Assembly: GCA_038087015.1 (NCBI GenBank)
Contig: JASBNA010000009.1
Span: 558,001-622,000 of the forward strand
DNA: 64,000 nt
Direction of reading: 5' to 3'
Source of the DNA: Cerrena zonata
Lineage: Eukaryota; Basidiomycota; Agaricomycetes; Polyporales; Cerrenaceae
Both the position numbers and the translations under genes were made by a program. The notes under the pieces were generated by a model. That model did no database searches, was not told where the DNA came from, and saw nothing but the letters and a program-made list of their open reading frames with translations. Below, piece after piece: positions 1 through 15,089 of this stretch (positions are counted from its first letter, which is position 1; each line of letters begins with the position of its first letter).

Positions 1-1
1 G

Positions 2-2461
2 ACAACGCGGACAAGCAACAACCTTGATACGAATAACCCTCTAAGCTTGCATGACGAGGTATGTGATTCTGGAATTTCGATCGAAGTATTGCTCCTGTTT
101 TCTGATGATCTTCACGTAGAACCCTTGGACTGAGTGGTTCGCGTTGATGGACCTTCGGAAGACGATCCTACAGGATGTCGAGAGGACGTACGTTCAAGCT
201 TAACATCTACGTTACTCATTCCCCCATCCTTACATACACATCTGAAGCTTTCCAGATATGGTTTACTTCCGAGACCCCGAAGTTCAAGCTCAACTAACCA
301 ACATCCTCTTCGTATACTCCGTTTCTCATCCCGACATAGGCTATCGACAAGGGATGCATGAACTCCTGGCGCCACTCTACTACGCTGTCGATTATGATTC
401 CATCTCCTCCTACAAACTTGACAGCGAGCCTCCCTTAGACTCTCCCCTCATTGAGTTCTGTGCCCGCCTTTGGGTAGCAGCAGATGCATGGACGCTCTTC
501 GATGCAGTCATGCAAGGCGCTGGTCGTTGGTACGAATGGCGCGAACGTCATACTCGAGAACCCTCCGCTTCGACCGAGAAATCTGGTTTGTCAAGTCATG
601 TTCAATTGAATGTGTCAGGAGATCATAGCATCAAACCCTACGTTGCCCCAATTGTGCAAGCCTGTAATCGAATTCAGAGTACTTATTTGAAATCGGTGGA
701 TCCGGAGCTGTGGAGGAAGATGCAAAATGCAGGGATTGAGCCTCAGATCTATGGAATGTAAGTGATGCGAACAATGATTCAGCTATTTTGGGACATATTC
801 TGATATACTTAAACTTGTACCTCCCTCTCCATAGACGATGGCTACGACTGTTATTTACACGGGAGTGCACTATGAGCAATGCCATGACTCTGTGGGATGG
901 TTTATTCGCATGCGATCCATCGCTAGACTTGGCCCAATGGATCTGCGTAGCAATGCTCATTCGGATTCGTAACCAACGTCAGTCATACTTCATATTATGA
1001 TCCTATTTCAACCGTTCTAAATGAAATACATATCCTCAATTTCAGTCATCCCTTCTGACTATAGCGGACAACTGACATTTCTCCTCCACTACCCTCCCCA
1101 ACCTCCCTCATCCTCAATCAACCCATCGTCACTACTCATTCGACAAGCTTTGACTCTTCAAATGTCGCCCATAATATCGACAGGGATTTCTATTATACAC
1201 GAGAACCGGAATCTCTTAGGTATTCCTATCGAAGTACCTGAACCTCCACCGCCACCTATGCGCACTAGACGGCCCAAAGTTGGAGACCGAGTCCAGTCCG
1301 ATGGAAGAGTACTCGGAGCCGACCCTAATGCAAATAGACTACATACAAGGCAAAGCTCGACGCCCATGGGCTTACCTGAGATGATTGCTAGGGGACTATT
1401 GGAGAGGGGAGAAAGTCTGGGAATCAATAAGACAGTCATGAATGCCGTCTCGGAGTTGAAGGTAAATCCTATTCTTTCAACCTTAACACACACAACTTAT
1501 CACTTTTGTTTAGAAAAACCTGCCTGATCTCGCCAATTCTTTGGCTCGTTTGCCAACCTCGCCGACTACATCTTCTCATGCAGATTATCCTCTCCCTCTC
1601 ACTGACGAGAGACCGCAAGCTGAGCGTCCCCCTTGGGAACCTCGGACCAGGTTCGAGATGGAACGTGAAGCCGCAGATTTACGAATTCTTCAACGTAAAC
1701 TTGGAGATTCAGTCACTTGGATTGTTGATACACTCTTGCTGGACGAGAGTGATGTCAAAGAGGAGGAAGCCAAGTCTATCAAGAACCGGAAACGTGAAGC
1801 TTTAGAATCGTTGTCGTATGTGCGGGATGTGTTGAAGGGTGTTGTACACTCGGGAGCATTAGAGGAAGAGCGCTTACTCAACGAAGAGCAGTTGAAAGCG
1901 AGGAAAGCACAAATTGCTGAGGAGAAACAGAAGAGCATAGAAACTGGCCAACGAAGTGCACCCGTCACAATATCCCAACGTTCCTCTCAGGATCGTACAC
2001 CTCTTTCTCCCCCTCCGTTGCCTGTAGCAGCAGCTTCCCCTCCCAAGATTGATCCTCGTGCACGACCGATTATTAATCGAAGTCTCGTTACAAGGGATTC
2101 ACCTACGGTGCCACCTCTCACAACAGGACCGACAACGTCGTTCTCAACCAAACCACCATTACAAATCGCACGAGAGGTATCTTCACCGGCACAGTCACCG
2201 TCCGTCCTTACACCAAACAGCAACTCGACCGCATTGGCACCTTGGAATCATACCAAGTCGAGTTTTGCTGCCTCGCAAATCCCTATAAATGCGACGCTTC
2301 CTCGAATACCTCCCAAGTCATCTACCATCTTGCGGAACGGCTCAGGGCGTACGCCAATAAATATTCCATCATTCCAAAGTCCACCGGAGGCGAATGTTTC
2401 ACGCGATCAAGCTCCGCGCAAGCAGGGTGTTCAGTATGACCCGCTAGGAGCAATACCATAG
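2..2461 (+). CDS. TBC-domain Rab GTPase-activating protein, TBC1D5-like (5' partial)
   Basis: Stimulates GTP hydrolysis by Rab GTPases; the TBC1D5 branch acts on Rab7 at endosomes with retromer (family knowledge). The visible exons are about 2-58, 120-187, 248-757, 835-977, 1046-1461 and 1514-2461. They join in frame to 713 codons and the start lies upstream of the window. Exon 2 holds the arginine-finger motif ILQDVERT and exon 3 the glutamine-finger motif GYRQGMHE, so both catalytic fingers are present. The run NPLSLHDE-NPW at the exon 1/2 junction is typical of the TBC1D5 type, and exon 3 must begin at 248 (acceptor GAAG) to keep the frame. The last 300 residues are Ser/Pro/Thr-rich and look disordered, ending PLGAIP. 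SDH1 follows on the same strand after about 310 bp. Confidence 0.9.
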
Positions 2462-2772
2462 AAGGATTGCATGTTGTGTATCTAGTAGTTTACCCTGTAT
2501 ATTGTGTATGATACTATATGTGATTGTAACCCCACATCCCCGCAAAAGCTGGATAAATGCACATGAAAGAGTGGATGGCGTTCGGGGAGGTCGGGAAAAG
2601 TCGCGAATGGAGGCAGGTGATTGCGCGGAAGAAATCGCCCGCGCATGATTGGCAGACAGTTCGGCCTACACTTTCGGCCAGCTGCCCGACCAACGCCGTC
2701 TTCGTCACTTCAAGTTTACTCTATCCTTCTTTCCCTCAATCATCGTCGTCGACAACCTATACGTTCTCGACG

Positions 2773-5248
<2,476 letters not shown>

Positions 5249-7191
5249 ACAAGCATCTCTTCCTTATCCCGGGTCATTTGGTTGTGATGTTTGTGTCTCC
5301 CTTCACGTAGCTTGTAGCATATCATTGTTAGTTCGTCAACAAATTTTCTCTAATGCATCTTCCTTTTGCCATGTAGCCTGGGGGGTGAGGTCGGGATTGG
5401 CAGGAAAGGTTCCGTTTGTGAATGCTATCTCTGTTCAGGCACCCGTGGCTAGGTGTGTCTATGCTGATGAACGTGATGAACGTTGTTTAGAGTTTGTTTA
5501 TCGTAGTTGCCGCGGCCCCCTTCAAAACCCGCACTGACGTGAGTCAATCTTTCGTTGTATCAGTGAAGCATGATAATACTACAACTGATGTCAATAGCGA
5601 AGTTCTTATCTCCTTTGGTGCAAGGTGCATTGGGAAACAAACGATACCAAGACAAATTTTCGCGAATCTAACATGCTGATTTACTAATGAGAACATCTAT
5701 CTCTTCTTCCTAGGACGATATCTTCGGACAGTTACACTATACGGTATCATCTTCCATCGTCATCTAAGACGTACAGTTTGCAGACTTCTCAAATCACCGA
5801 GGACTATTCGATCTCTGTATTAACGTTCACCGGTGACACTTCCTGTCTCATGACAAAACATTCCAAGGGTCAATCTACGCTTGATTCGCTGCAAGATGAC
5901 AAACCGTAGTCTTCAGACAGGGTCATCGTGTGTGTACCATTCGGTGACCCTGCATTGAAAACACAGCGATAGATTCTATTCTGGTTTTGGGGTGTGAACG
6001 GCTCGAGCCACATGAGTACAATGTGCTGACCTCACTGAAAGGTATTTTGGGCAATCCTTCGGGGTCCTCCTGCTTCTGTTGACATGCAGTCTTTCCGTCT
6101 ATTTTTTTCATCATCCTAGATCATTGTTTTCGCAATCTCAAGTGAGGTGATCAACAAGTAACCCACTCCACTTTGTTAAAATACAAAGGGCTCTATTCTA
6201 ACATTTTTAAACACAACCGGCATTAATCTCCGCTGATGAAGGGAACCCTGAGACAGCGGCACCGAGAACCTCTTCTTCAGGGTTAACGTTCAACACTCAA
6301 TGTTCAGGTACCATCGCAAGAAACGCAGATGCGGCGAACTTGAGATTGTTCAATTGCATACAGGAGTTCACTGTCATGGAAATTTGCAGCACAAGAACGC
6401 AGTGCAAAGGATCTTCAATGCACGTACTACTTGTATGTACCATATGGGAGTATCAACGGCTACTAACATCAGAGATACCATGAGTGGTGACGCTCGATGT
6501 GCGGGTCGTTGTTGCCCTGCTAATGAAGATTATATGTTCTTAGGTTCTGTCGAGACCCAAACGTATTCGGATAATATCATGTCGAGGTACTTGATCCATA
6601 ATCAAGGGCCCTAACTCAATTCGAGAAGTGGGCTAGTCATGTTGCTAATAGAGGAAGGAGCGTCTGGGAATGGCTACAAATAGAACAGGTCAATCAAGAA
6701 AGATCTGTGCATCTGTGCTCCTGAATCCAAGCTGAGAACGGAGTATGGTTTCCGCTGTTCATCTGTAAGCCCTTCAGTATGTCGCTATCCTGACATTAAG
6801 CAGGCTGAAGTCATCATTAAGCTTTAGAAAGTATGCTACTATGCCCAATAGCGTTGCAGCTTGATTAATCTCGTGGGTGCAATCCTGAGACTTGGGTTAT
6901 TTTTGTAACTGATTCTATCTATCAAGGTTGGAGCTAATCCGAGAGCCTTGATTCATTGATCTTCTTGGTGGCGAGATTTCCGTGCAGTTGCAGGGTCCTG
7001 TTCCGAAGCTCTAGCGGAATATATGCATTGCTTATCGGAATGTCAGCTGCCATAATTGCATAATTGCGTATAAGGTTCCGGAATCAAGACTATATAAAAG
7101 CAGATATGACACTAACAGAAAGACAGAGCCCCGCCTCTCCCCTCTCCCGAAAACCATACGCAGACCATCTACCTTCTCTTCTCATTCAACC
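5249..7191. other. Intergenic region, no gene recognised
   Basis: This 1.9-kb stretch holds the SDH1 3' UTR and the upstream region of the first DUF6534 gene. Open frames here (the longest about 125 codons, at 5160-5537) have no recognisable motif and no splice partners. Confidence 0.5.
7091..7099 (+). promoter_or_regulatory. TATA box of DUF6534 copy 1
   Basis: TATATAAAA lies about 100 bp before the ATG at 7192, in the right orientation and at a plausible distance for a core promoter. Confidence 0.6.
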
Positions 7192-9206
7192 ATGTCAAGT
7201 CCAACTAGCACGGCACCTCCTTTCCGGGTCTCCGAATTCATGGGACCATATTTGGTGGAAATGTGTGTCGCTCTTGTGTAAGCTATTGTCGCTTAGCTTC
7301 CAAGAAGTCGCAGCTCATGGCATACAACGCAGACTGTATGGCATCACAACGGCACAGACATACGTCTACATGCTCAACTATAAAACTGACGTTATAACAC
7401 TGAAGACAACGGTTGCTGCGGTCTGGTATGGCTTTCCAGGGAATCGTATCTTACATGTGACTTATCATTATTATTAGGATTATAGAGACCATCCATACAG
7501 TATTTTTATTCCGCCAGGTATGGTTTTGTGCCATCATGGGCTTCGGTGACTACAATGCAATCGGGTCAATTGAATGGTGGGTATATCTTTTGTTGATATT
7601 ACTTGATTCGCATCGCTGATCCTTTCTCTCCTTTTTGTAAATAGGAGCATCATCGTGAGCTTCCCTCGTTGAAACCATCTTCACAAGCTGACTATCAGGA
7701 AGGCGGTGATATTTGCAGAAGTAAGTGTAACGTCATGATGTGTCTAGGAAGATTGGTTTGAGCTTACGGGTACAATCATTGCGTAGAACGGGATCATTGC
7801 TTTAGTGCAAGGGTATGTTGAATCTTCTCTAACCATGTCCGAGATCAGACCTATCTAACCTTTGTGATGACACCAAAGATTCTATATCCGAAGAATATGG
7901 TTGTGTAAGCCGAGCGTTGCTTTTGCATTTACCACATCCAAGCTTGCTAAACAAATCCTTTAGTGAACGGAAGGCGTATCATCTTGCCTGGTATACTAGT
8001 AAGAGATGCAAGACGATACGATATCTCATGATGCTGATGTCCCCCAACAGTTGTTTGTCCTTGCCGCTCGCTTGGGTCTACATACGAGTGAGTATTCTTG
8101 TAACATCAATACGAAGGATATAAGTGCTCATAGCCAATTATTTAGCTATTGCCGCTTATGCGTAAGATAATCTCTTCGGATGACTCGTCGTCATCATCAT
8201 TGACCGATCCTTTAGAGCCATATCCGACTCATGGATGACTTTTGCTCAACATATCGCTGCAACTGTAAGTGTCTATATATCGTTGGCTACCAGTACCGCT
8301 CACCTCACCGCCGATATTAGATGTGTCTCAAGGTGTCCAACGTTACGGCCGCGGCTTTGGACGGTGTCATTGCATTGTGTATTATATACTTCCTGGGTCG
8401 CGACCATAGCCAATATAAAAGGTGTCGTGAGACCGGTCAGTACACTGTCGACCTCCTACTGATATGCCGATATTTAGCACCAACGGGATGCTTCGGTGGC
8501 TTATGATGTACACAGTCAATACTGGAGCTCTCTCGATGTAAGTTACTCTGAATGTCGTGCAGGAAGTCGATTTAACTTTTAATTACAGGGCGGCGTCGAT
8601 TTGTGTTGCGATCACTGTCAGTTATTAAATACTTCTCTCGATTGGTATCTGACTCGTGTCAATACAGTACAGCTGCCTCCCCAACACCCTGACATTTGTC
8701 GGCGTAGCGGCCATGGTTACTAAATGTGGGTTGCATAGAATCAATACCATTCATGATGATAAACTGAATACATAAATACAGTGTACTCCAACTCATTCCT
8801 TGGAGCGTAAGTTTATTCGGCATAGTCCCATCTCCTCTCACTCACTCGCCTTGACCGTATTGGTTAGATTAAATGCCCGTGAAATTATGCGCGACAAGCT
8901 GCAAAGCCATCCTGTCGTGTTTGGTTCTTCTGGAACTAAATCCCAAAAGGGAAGTACGGAAAAGGTGAGTATTTATAACATGTCTTAGGCTCACATGTTC
9001 ATGGTGTATGATAGAATCACGTATCCTTCTCACCTTCAAAGGCAGAAACGGATAGTGTACGTTTCTATTTCTTGACTCTACGATCAATCAGTTTTACTGA
9101 GAGCCTTTTGTTCTTCCAATTTCAGTCTGCGACGTATGGCAATGAGGACGGTATCAAGGTTGTTAGCATCACCAACAATCAGGACCAGGGTGCCAAAATG
9201 GTATAG
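7192..9206 (+). CDS. DUF6534-type seven-helix membrane protein, copy 1
   Basis: Function unknown; the family is a multi-pass integral membrane protein expanded in Agaricomycetes (family knowledge). The start at 7192 gives a first exon ending in the helix MGPYLVEMCVALV. Later exons give LYGITTAQTYVYML, then TLKTTVAAVW-IIETIHTVF, then GFGDYNAIGSIEW. Two micro-exons follow, 7645-7654 (10 nt) and 7703-7720 (18 nt, AVIFAE), then NGIIALVQG and FYIRRIW. The 3' half shows ALDGVIALCIIYFL, YTVNTGALSM and the family end YSNSFLGA-LNAREIMR, followed by a polar tail ending QDQGAKMV. The exon pattern matches the other copies in the window. It converges on the terpene synthase with about 240 bp between stop codons. 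Confidence 0.85.
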
Positions 9207-9442
9207 AAGCATCAAAAACGAGAAACTCATGACCCTATATATGACGTCCACTCGACTTTACGAAAGGAAAGGATATGGTTGTATTATCTAACCGTCTTCA
9301 GATATTTTTCATGTATGTACCATATAGTATGAGGATTTCGGCGGTAGCACATGTATTTGACAATGTTTCGAGGTCTATAAATCTAAAATCGGAAGTTCCT
9401 TGTGCTCATCTATCTAATTCGAGGTTTCAAGGTCTAAGGTAT

Positions 9443-10579
9443 CTACATGCTATTATGAGCCCGTGATTCTTTCTTCTGAGTGGAAAGGTTAAGAGTGCGG
9501 TTCTGCTTTACAACCTCGCCCTCTGTACCAAAGTAGCGTTTGCATGCGAAACTCCAATACAAGGAACCGACGATCCACTCCTGTAACCCCTGGACGTAGA
9601 CCTTGACTTGGCGGTCGATCTCCGGACCCCAGGAAGGCAATGCTGCGCGGTCCCTCTCTAAGTCCTGGATACACTTCATACAAAGCTCTTCGGCAACTTT
9701 CATTGCGGGTTGCAATTCGAGATCACGCTCTTTCATGATCACACAAATCAGGTTGTGTGTATCACCAAGAGCATGCTCTTTCTTGTAGGAAAAAATATCC
9801 TACCGTCATAGGTTCCGGGTTAGCATGTTGGTGATTTATCTTGTGTATGGACTTTACTCACGTTGGTCCAGCTAGCCCAGTCATTTATGGCGTGCTCCAT
9901 AGAGCGAATGAGAGGGTGCTCGATGACCTCGTCCGGTAGATCAATCCTGTTAGCGTATTCAATGAGAACGTAGCAGGGACGAGATGCGCTGGAGTCCCTG
10001 CGCAAAGAGATATAGGATTCCATGTCAGGGGTATGTCCCTTTTGACGGTGGGCAGCTTGCTCAGTGACGGCCTTCAAAAACAGGTCCATTGCCTCGACGA
10101 AACGCCGAGCACAATTGGGCTTGCTATCTTCAAGAAAACGAGCGGAGTAGCTACATTCAGGCTGAATGTCAGTATACATGCTAAAGTAAGGTAATTCATT
10201 GACATACTCTTTTATCAATCGGCCGGCAGCTTTGTCGGTTTGATAACCATGAGGGTCGCGAAGGCAGTTCATGATACAACTACCAAGAGACTCAGTCTCT
10301 TTCTCGTCAAATTCGTCGGTCCAATCATCGATGCAAATGACCCACTCCATCCAGTCAGAGATGACTTGGAGACGAGAGTAGTCGGCATCGGGGTAGCAAT
10401 AGGCGGTAAGAACACCAGCCTCGGTTTGGAGAAATTTAGCTTGTCTCTCCGGAGAAAGCTTTGCTTGGCTGAGGATCCATTCCTGAGATTTCCGAGTCAA
10501 GGTGTCACGGTGAGGGCTGACACGAAGTGTGTATGGGCACTTGGCGAAGAAAGTCGGGTAGAACGAAAGACGAGGCCAT
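9443..10579 (-). CDS. Sesquiterpene synthase (class I terpene cyclase), with a frame break
   Basis: Class I cyclase that ionises a prenyl diphosphate, probably farnesyl diphosphate, to a sesquiterpene; the product cannot be told from sequence. The main exon (to 9862) carries the first metal motif DDWTDEFDE near 10310-10345. A 62-nt intron (9800-9861) splits the second motif, NDIFSYKKE, and the RY pair SFACKRYFG follows about 75 residues later. These mark an active-type fold. The ATG at 10579 opens with MASSFVLPDFLRQ, the canonical family start, but that frame ends at a stop and the rest (CPYTLRVSPHRD) continues one base out of phase at 10540. Counting across the break gives about 357 residues, normal for the family. 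The downstream frame is itself open up to 10746, so a longer protein with an atypical N-terminus is the alternative. Confidence 0.85.
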
Positions 10580-10746
10580 TGTGAGTGAGGTAGGCTGGTT
10601 TGTTCCTCTCGCTCTGAAGTCCAGGGCATTTTATATCTTGTACAAGGCATGCCGACGACTGCTAGTATAGGTCCCTTGCAATTCCTACAAAACGGGGAAA
10701 CAACAAGGTTAGACATCTTCATGGGGATAGTTAATGCTCCAAGCAC

Positions 10747-11955
10747 GTTCGAACCCTACAAATCGACAGATTAGTGGTATACTCAGGGAATTTTAAAATG
10801 ACATGGGTAACGAAGCTACCTGAAGCAAAAGCTATACCTTCTACAGTAGTCATTCAGCAGCGGCTACGGGGCGTACGACAGCTCACTGGGTCAGGAGTAG
10901 CAAGGTGATCGGTGAGGAATGGGGAAGTTAGTAATGATAGATGATGAATATTGGCCTCTGACCGTAAGGGCTATAGCTTCTGGAAGATAGCACTTCGGTT
11001 TCTGTGGGAAGGAACCTCAAGAATTCGCAAACCTGCAAGGTTAGACACTCATGAAGAGACTTCAATGATGGAGAAAAGGGATACTAGCTTTTAGGGTAGA
11101 AATATCGTCGCACATTGTGGCTAACGCTGTGGAGTGTGTAATTATATGTTTCGTAAATCAGAAACCCAAGCTCGATACTTACCCGTCGAAGTTTGTATCG
11201 AATCGCAAAGGTGAGATACTTCTGCAAAAGCAACTTCTCACCTCAGCTAAGCAGCTCCACCGCTTTATGGACATATCATGATAGCGTATGTAAAATACTG
11301 CGGAGTCAGTCAGTTAATGTTCATGATGAGTATATTTTTAGGGTGCGTCTATGTTCATAGTCGTAAGCTAGTATCCATCTCAGGTTGCACCGGCGGCGGA
11401 CTGTGGCAATATAGAGACTAATAGAGTCGTTGAGTCAATATGAATATTTGGGACACTATGAGAGCTGTTTCTTCTAGAAAACGGGCGTAACTCTAGCACA
11501 AGCCGAACTGTCGAATAGAGGTGACGAGGAAACCGAGAGTATGAAGCGACTGCTTGAAGCAGTCACTTGGACTTGCTTTTACGTAACCAAACACTTGATC
11601 ATAATCAAATTCGAAACGGACACCAAATGAAGTCCTATCTCAGCGGACAGAAATAGAACATCTTCCGCCAAATTCAAGTTACCGGTCTTCAGCAACGACC
11701 CTGAGTCAGCAACTCACAAGCTCAAACAGATGACCTTCCACTAAAAACTTTCACACCAGGGAACAGAGATATGAGACAATGAATGGTATACAATGCTCTA
11801 CAAGCAAAGTCAGAGAAAAAAAACTCCGAAATGTACATACATACAAATCATCCAGTTAGTGTTGTATTAATTAAAACTTGACCAATATATAACAAATGCA
11901 TTTTTCGTCATGGGCAAGAGAATAAAGAGAGAGCGTGTGTGCGTGTGTAAAACGA
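10747..11955. other. Intergenic region, no gene recognised
   Basis: This stretch lies upstream of the terpene synthase and downstream of the aspartic protease. A short ATG exon near 10855 (-) could splice toward the synthase, but its continuation meets a stop, so no further exon is claimed. Confidence 0.4.
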
Positions 11956-13532
11956 TTATTTGAGGGTGGCGAAACCGACGGAGTTGGTGTCAAAGTTGAA
12001 AGCGGTGTAGACGTTCTTCATGAAGCTGGTGGTACAGGAGTGATTAGTATTTTGTCATGAAGAGGGGAGTGAGGGAAGGGAGCGTACCTGTCACCGAGGA
12101 GCCAGACGTTGCTGCCGAGACCGAGATCCTGGCCAGCGAGAGCACCAACACACTGGGTAGAACCAGTAGTGGTCTGACCAAGGTTGAAGCTAAATATAAC
12201 AGTCAGCACAAGTCCAACACCCAAAATCAACAAGACGACATACTTAGTAGACGAGATAGCCCAGGTCTTACCACCCCAGCTGAAGCCAACAGTGGGGGGA
12301 GTAGAGCAAGGGTACGAGTAGTAACCGTTGGAAGAGTCGTAGACCTTTGAGCCGGGGATGGCAGCGTAGAAGGTCTTGACGGCAGCGGGAGGACCGTACA
12401 TGATGGTGGTTCCAGAGTCGATGATAGTATCGAATCCGGAGACGACGGCCTTGGTGCCAACGAGAGCTTTGGCACCGGTAGCCTGCCAGAAACCACTGCT
12501 GGTGACAGTGTGGTATTCGATGGCGCCGGTGTAGAGAGCGGTGTTGGTTCCACCGAGGTAGAGCTCAGAGCCGGAGGAGGCGAGCTTGAAGGCGAAGACG
12601 TTCGAGGGGACAGCGCCTTCGGCGAATGCGTTCTGGAAGAAGGGAGCCTGGAAAGAGAAGTGAGTAAACGGAGATAATTAGGGGATGTTAATAAGGGTGG
12701 ACATACAGCGTTCAAGTTGGAAATGTCTTGGAAAGCCAAGCCGAGGATACCGTCAATGGGATCGTCGTTGAAGAGGCTGGAAAGGCTGGTGACAGCGGAG
12801 AAGGACTGGCTAGTGGCCTTGATACCGGCAACAGTAACTAGAATGCTGCGATGAGCGATTGGGATAATATAGTATTAAATTAAAACATACCGGTATCCTT
12901 GAAGATAGGGCCAGAGACGGTCGAGCCATCACCGTATTGAATGGAGAAAGAACCACTCTGGGACTTGGAAGTGGTAGAAGCAGTAGAAGTGTAGGTGTGC
13001 TTTCCTGAACATCCGGTGCACTTGGATGCGTTAGGGACCCAGAGATCAGAAGAACCAGTGTCGAAGTCGATGACGAAGGACTGACTGTTGGAACCGATGG
13101 TGACGGTACCGGTCCATTCAGTGTCGGATTCCTGGTCGACGAGAGACTCCTTCTGACGCTTCTGGATGCTGGCGGGGATGCTGGCGGGGACAACAGCGAG
13201 AGGCTTGATCTCGGCACCCTCGTTGAAGGCCTCGAGTCCCTTGTTCTGTTGAAGGTTGATCAAGTTCTGGCGGTACTTGCTATTTGAAGCGTCAAAGTGG
13301 TAAGTAAACGGTGATTAAGGGATGTCAAAGAAGGAAGGGAAGGGAAAGCTTACTTCTGAATCTTGACATTGTGGAGAACAGCCTTGTCGTGGTTGAAGGT
13401 ACCATCCTCCTTGGTCAAGGAGGAACGCTTAGCAAGGGGAATGCTAATGGGCTCGCTGCGTTGCTCGACGAGGGGACCCGCAGAAGCAAGGAGAGCAAGG
13501 GCGACGGTAACAAGAGTTGCTTTGCAGAACAT
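11956..13532 (-). CDS. Secreted aspartic protease, pepsin family A1 (polyporopepsin-like)
   Basis: Secreted acid endopeptidase. The start at 13532 gives a signal peptide (MFCKATLVTVALALLASAG) and a propeptide that ends near KRQKES. The mature enzyme has the first catalytic motif DFDTGSSDLWVPN, the flap YGDGS, and the second catalytic motif IIDSGTTIMYG. It ends LLGDSFMKNVYTAFNFDTNSVGFATLK. Five short introns are visible, at about 13290-13350, 12840-12892, 12660-12710, 12190-12245 and 12025-12085. Each restores the frame. Length is about 410 residues, as expected for A1 preproenzymes. Both catalytic aspartates are present, so an active enzyme is expected. Its substrate could be environmental protein or self-processing targets. 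Confidence 0.93.
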
Positions 13533-15089
13533 CTTTGACGACGAAGGTAAAACCGCTTGGAGACAAGTGAATGAACCAAGAACTGAGGAGAGCAGATGAG
13601 CCTGTTGGGGATTGGAGACGAACTCCTGGAGCAATAAATACTGGAGCGAAAGGAAGCGTGCCGCATGCAACGCCAAGCCTCCATGTGCATATCGTCAACA
13701 GCCCCGTATGACTTCTTGAATCCTATCTCTGGAGTTGGTCAGACCAACGACCGTACCACGTTCTTCTCCCGTAGAGCATCGCTGTTTTGCCATGCGAATG
13801 CAATCAGGATTGGAGGCACAGGGCAGCTACATTGAGCTGTATGAGTATGGGGGCCATATGGAAATGACATATGCAATCTGCGTCGGCTCTCGATTGCGGT
13901 GTCATTACGACGAGGAGAGACGATCACTGGGTGTATCTTCGCAGTTGCTGCCAGTCCCGCTCCTCTCTTTCCATCTAGCAACCACATGCCCAAATCAATT
14001 TCCCCACTAGCGCCCCGCTAAAAATAGCTCTCAATAATGAGCCCGATCGTATAGTGCAGCCTTGAACATACAAGCGCTGCGCATAACATATGGACTCCAC
14101 CTTGTTTGCGGAGCTCTCCTTCTAAACAATACAAGCCTTTAGCACCCCCACATCTCTGCTTCAGGCTGCGTCAACGTAGTCGAACGAGTTCGGGGCTCGG
14201 AGACATTGCATTTCTCGGTTCCGAACCGCCATCAACAACTGGATGATGCTACAAAAAAGTCCTGCATATGGTCCACAAACACTATCTCGTCCCGAGGGAC
14301 ACTCATGCTGCCCCGAGTTAAAAATAGAATAAGGTTGCTACAATACCATGCTCAGAGCAGCGATACTACGCACACCCAAACAATCCTCCAGGCTCCGAGC
14401 ACTGGCAGTTGACCCCCGACGATGAGTCTTAGCAACCAAAAGCTACAAATCGTCGGGAGAATACCGCGCTCGTAGATACCCCGAAGCCAATGTCATACCG
14501 CTACATTCTTCGCGAGTGAATAGTGCATTGGGCAGTAGATCGAGGTCATTAGCCGACAATAGTGCGATGACGCAGTGCTTTACGGAGTTCCAACTTAACA
14601 ATTAAAGGATCAGTTCATCCATATGGTGCACGGTAGGACCAGTGCCTATTGTCGTCGTACAGAATGTTGAGACACATGCTCAGATGGCCAATCATACCCG
14701 GAGGCGAGACTAGATTGCGACATACCTCATATACACACCATCCTGTCCTCCGAATTTCAGCATGGTTCGCAAAGGGGGAAGTGAGCCGAGGTGAGCGAGA
14801 GCTGCTCTATTCTTAGTTCCGCTCATGTGATAAAATAAATGGTATCGTGAACAATCCTAAAGCTACAAGCATGGGCAAGGTATATCTTGAGAGTATCATG
14901 GAACTAGAAGTAAAAGCGTAATATACTATATCTCGTTTAGATCGTTCAAGGGCCATAAAACCACACTCTCCCCTCCGGAACACGCAATGATCATCAGGCA
15001 CGGCGTTGACAAGGAACCATTGAGGTCCTCATATCGTGCAACATGCTCGCAAGAGGAACTGACAATCACGAGAATGAAACCTGCGCGGT
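13533..15089. other. Intergenic region, no gene recognised
   Basis: This 1.55-kb stretch lies between the 5' end of the aspartic protease and the 3' end of DUF6534 copy 2. Overlapping open frames on both strands around 13735-14010 have no motif or homologous look. Confidence 0.4.

Noticed and set aside
10735..10765. GGTTCGAAC (minus strand) as a tRNA T-loop
   Set aside because: The flanking bases cannot form the 5-bp T-stem and there is no A box or acceptor stem.
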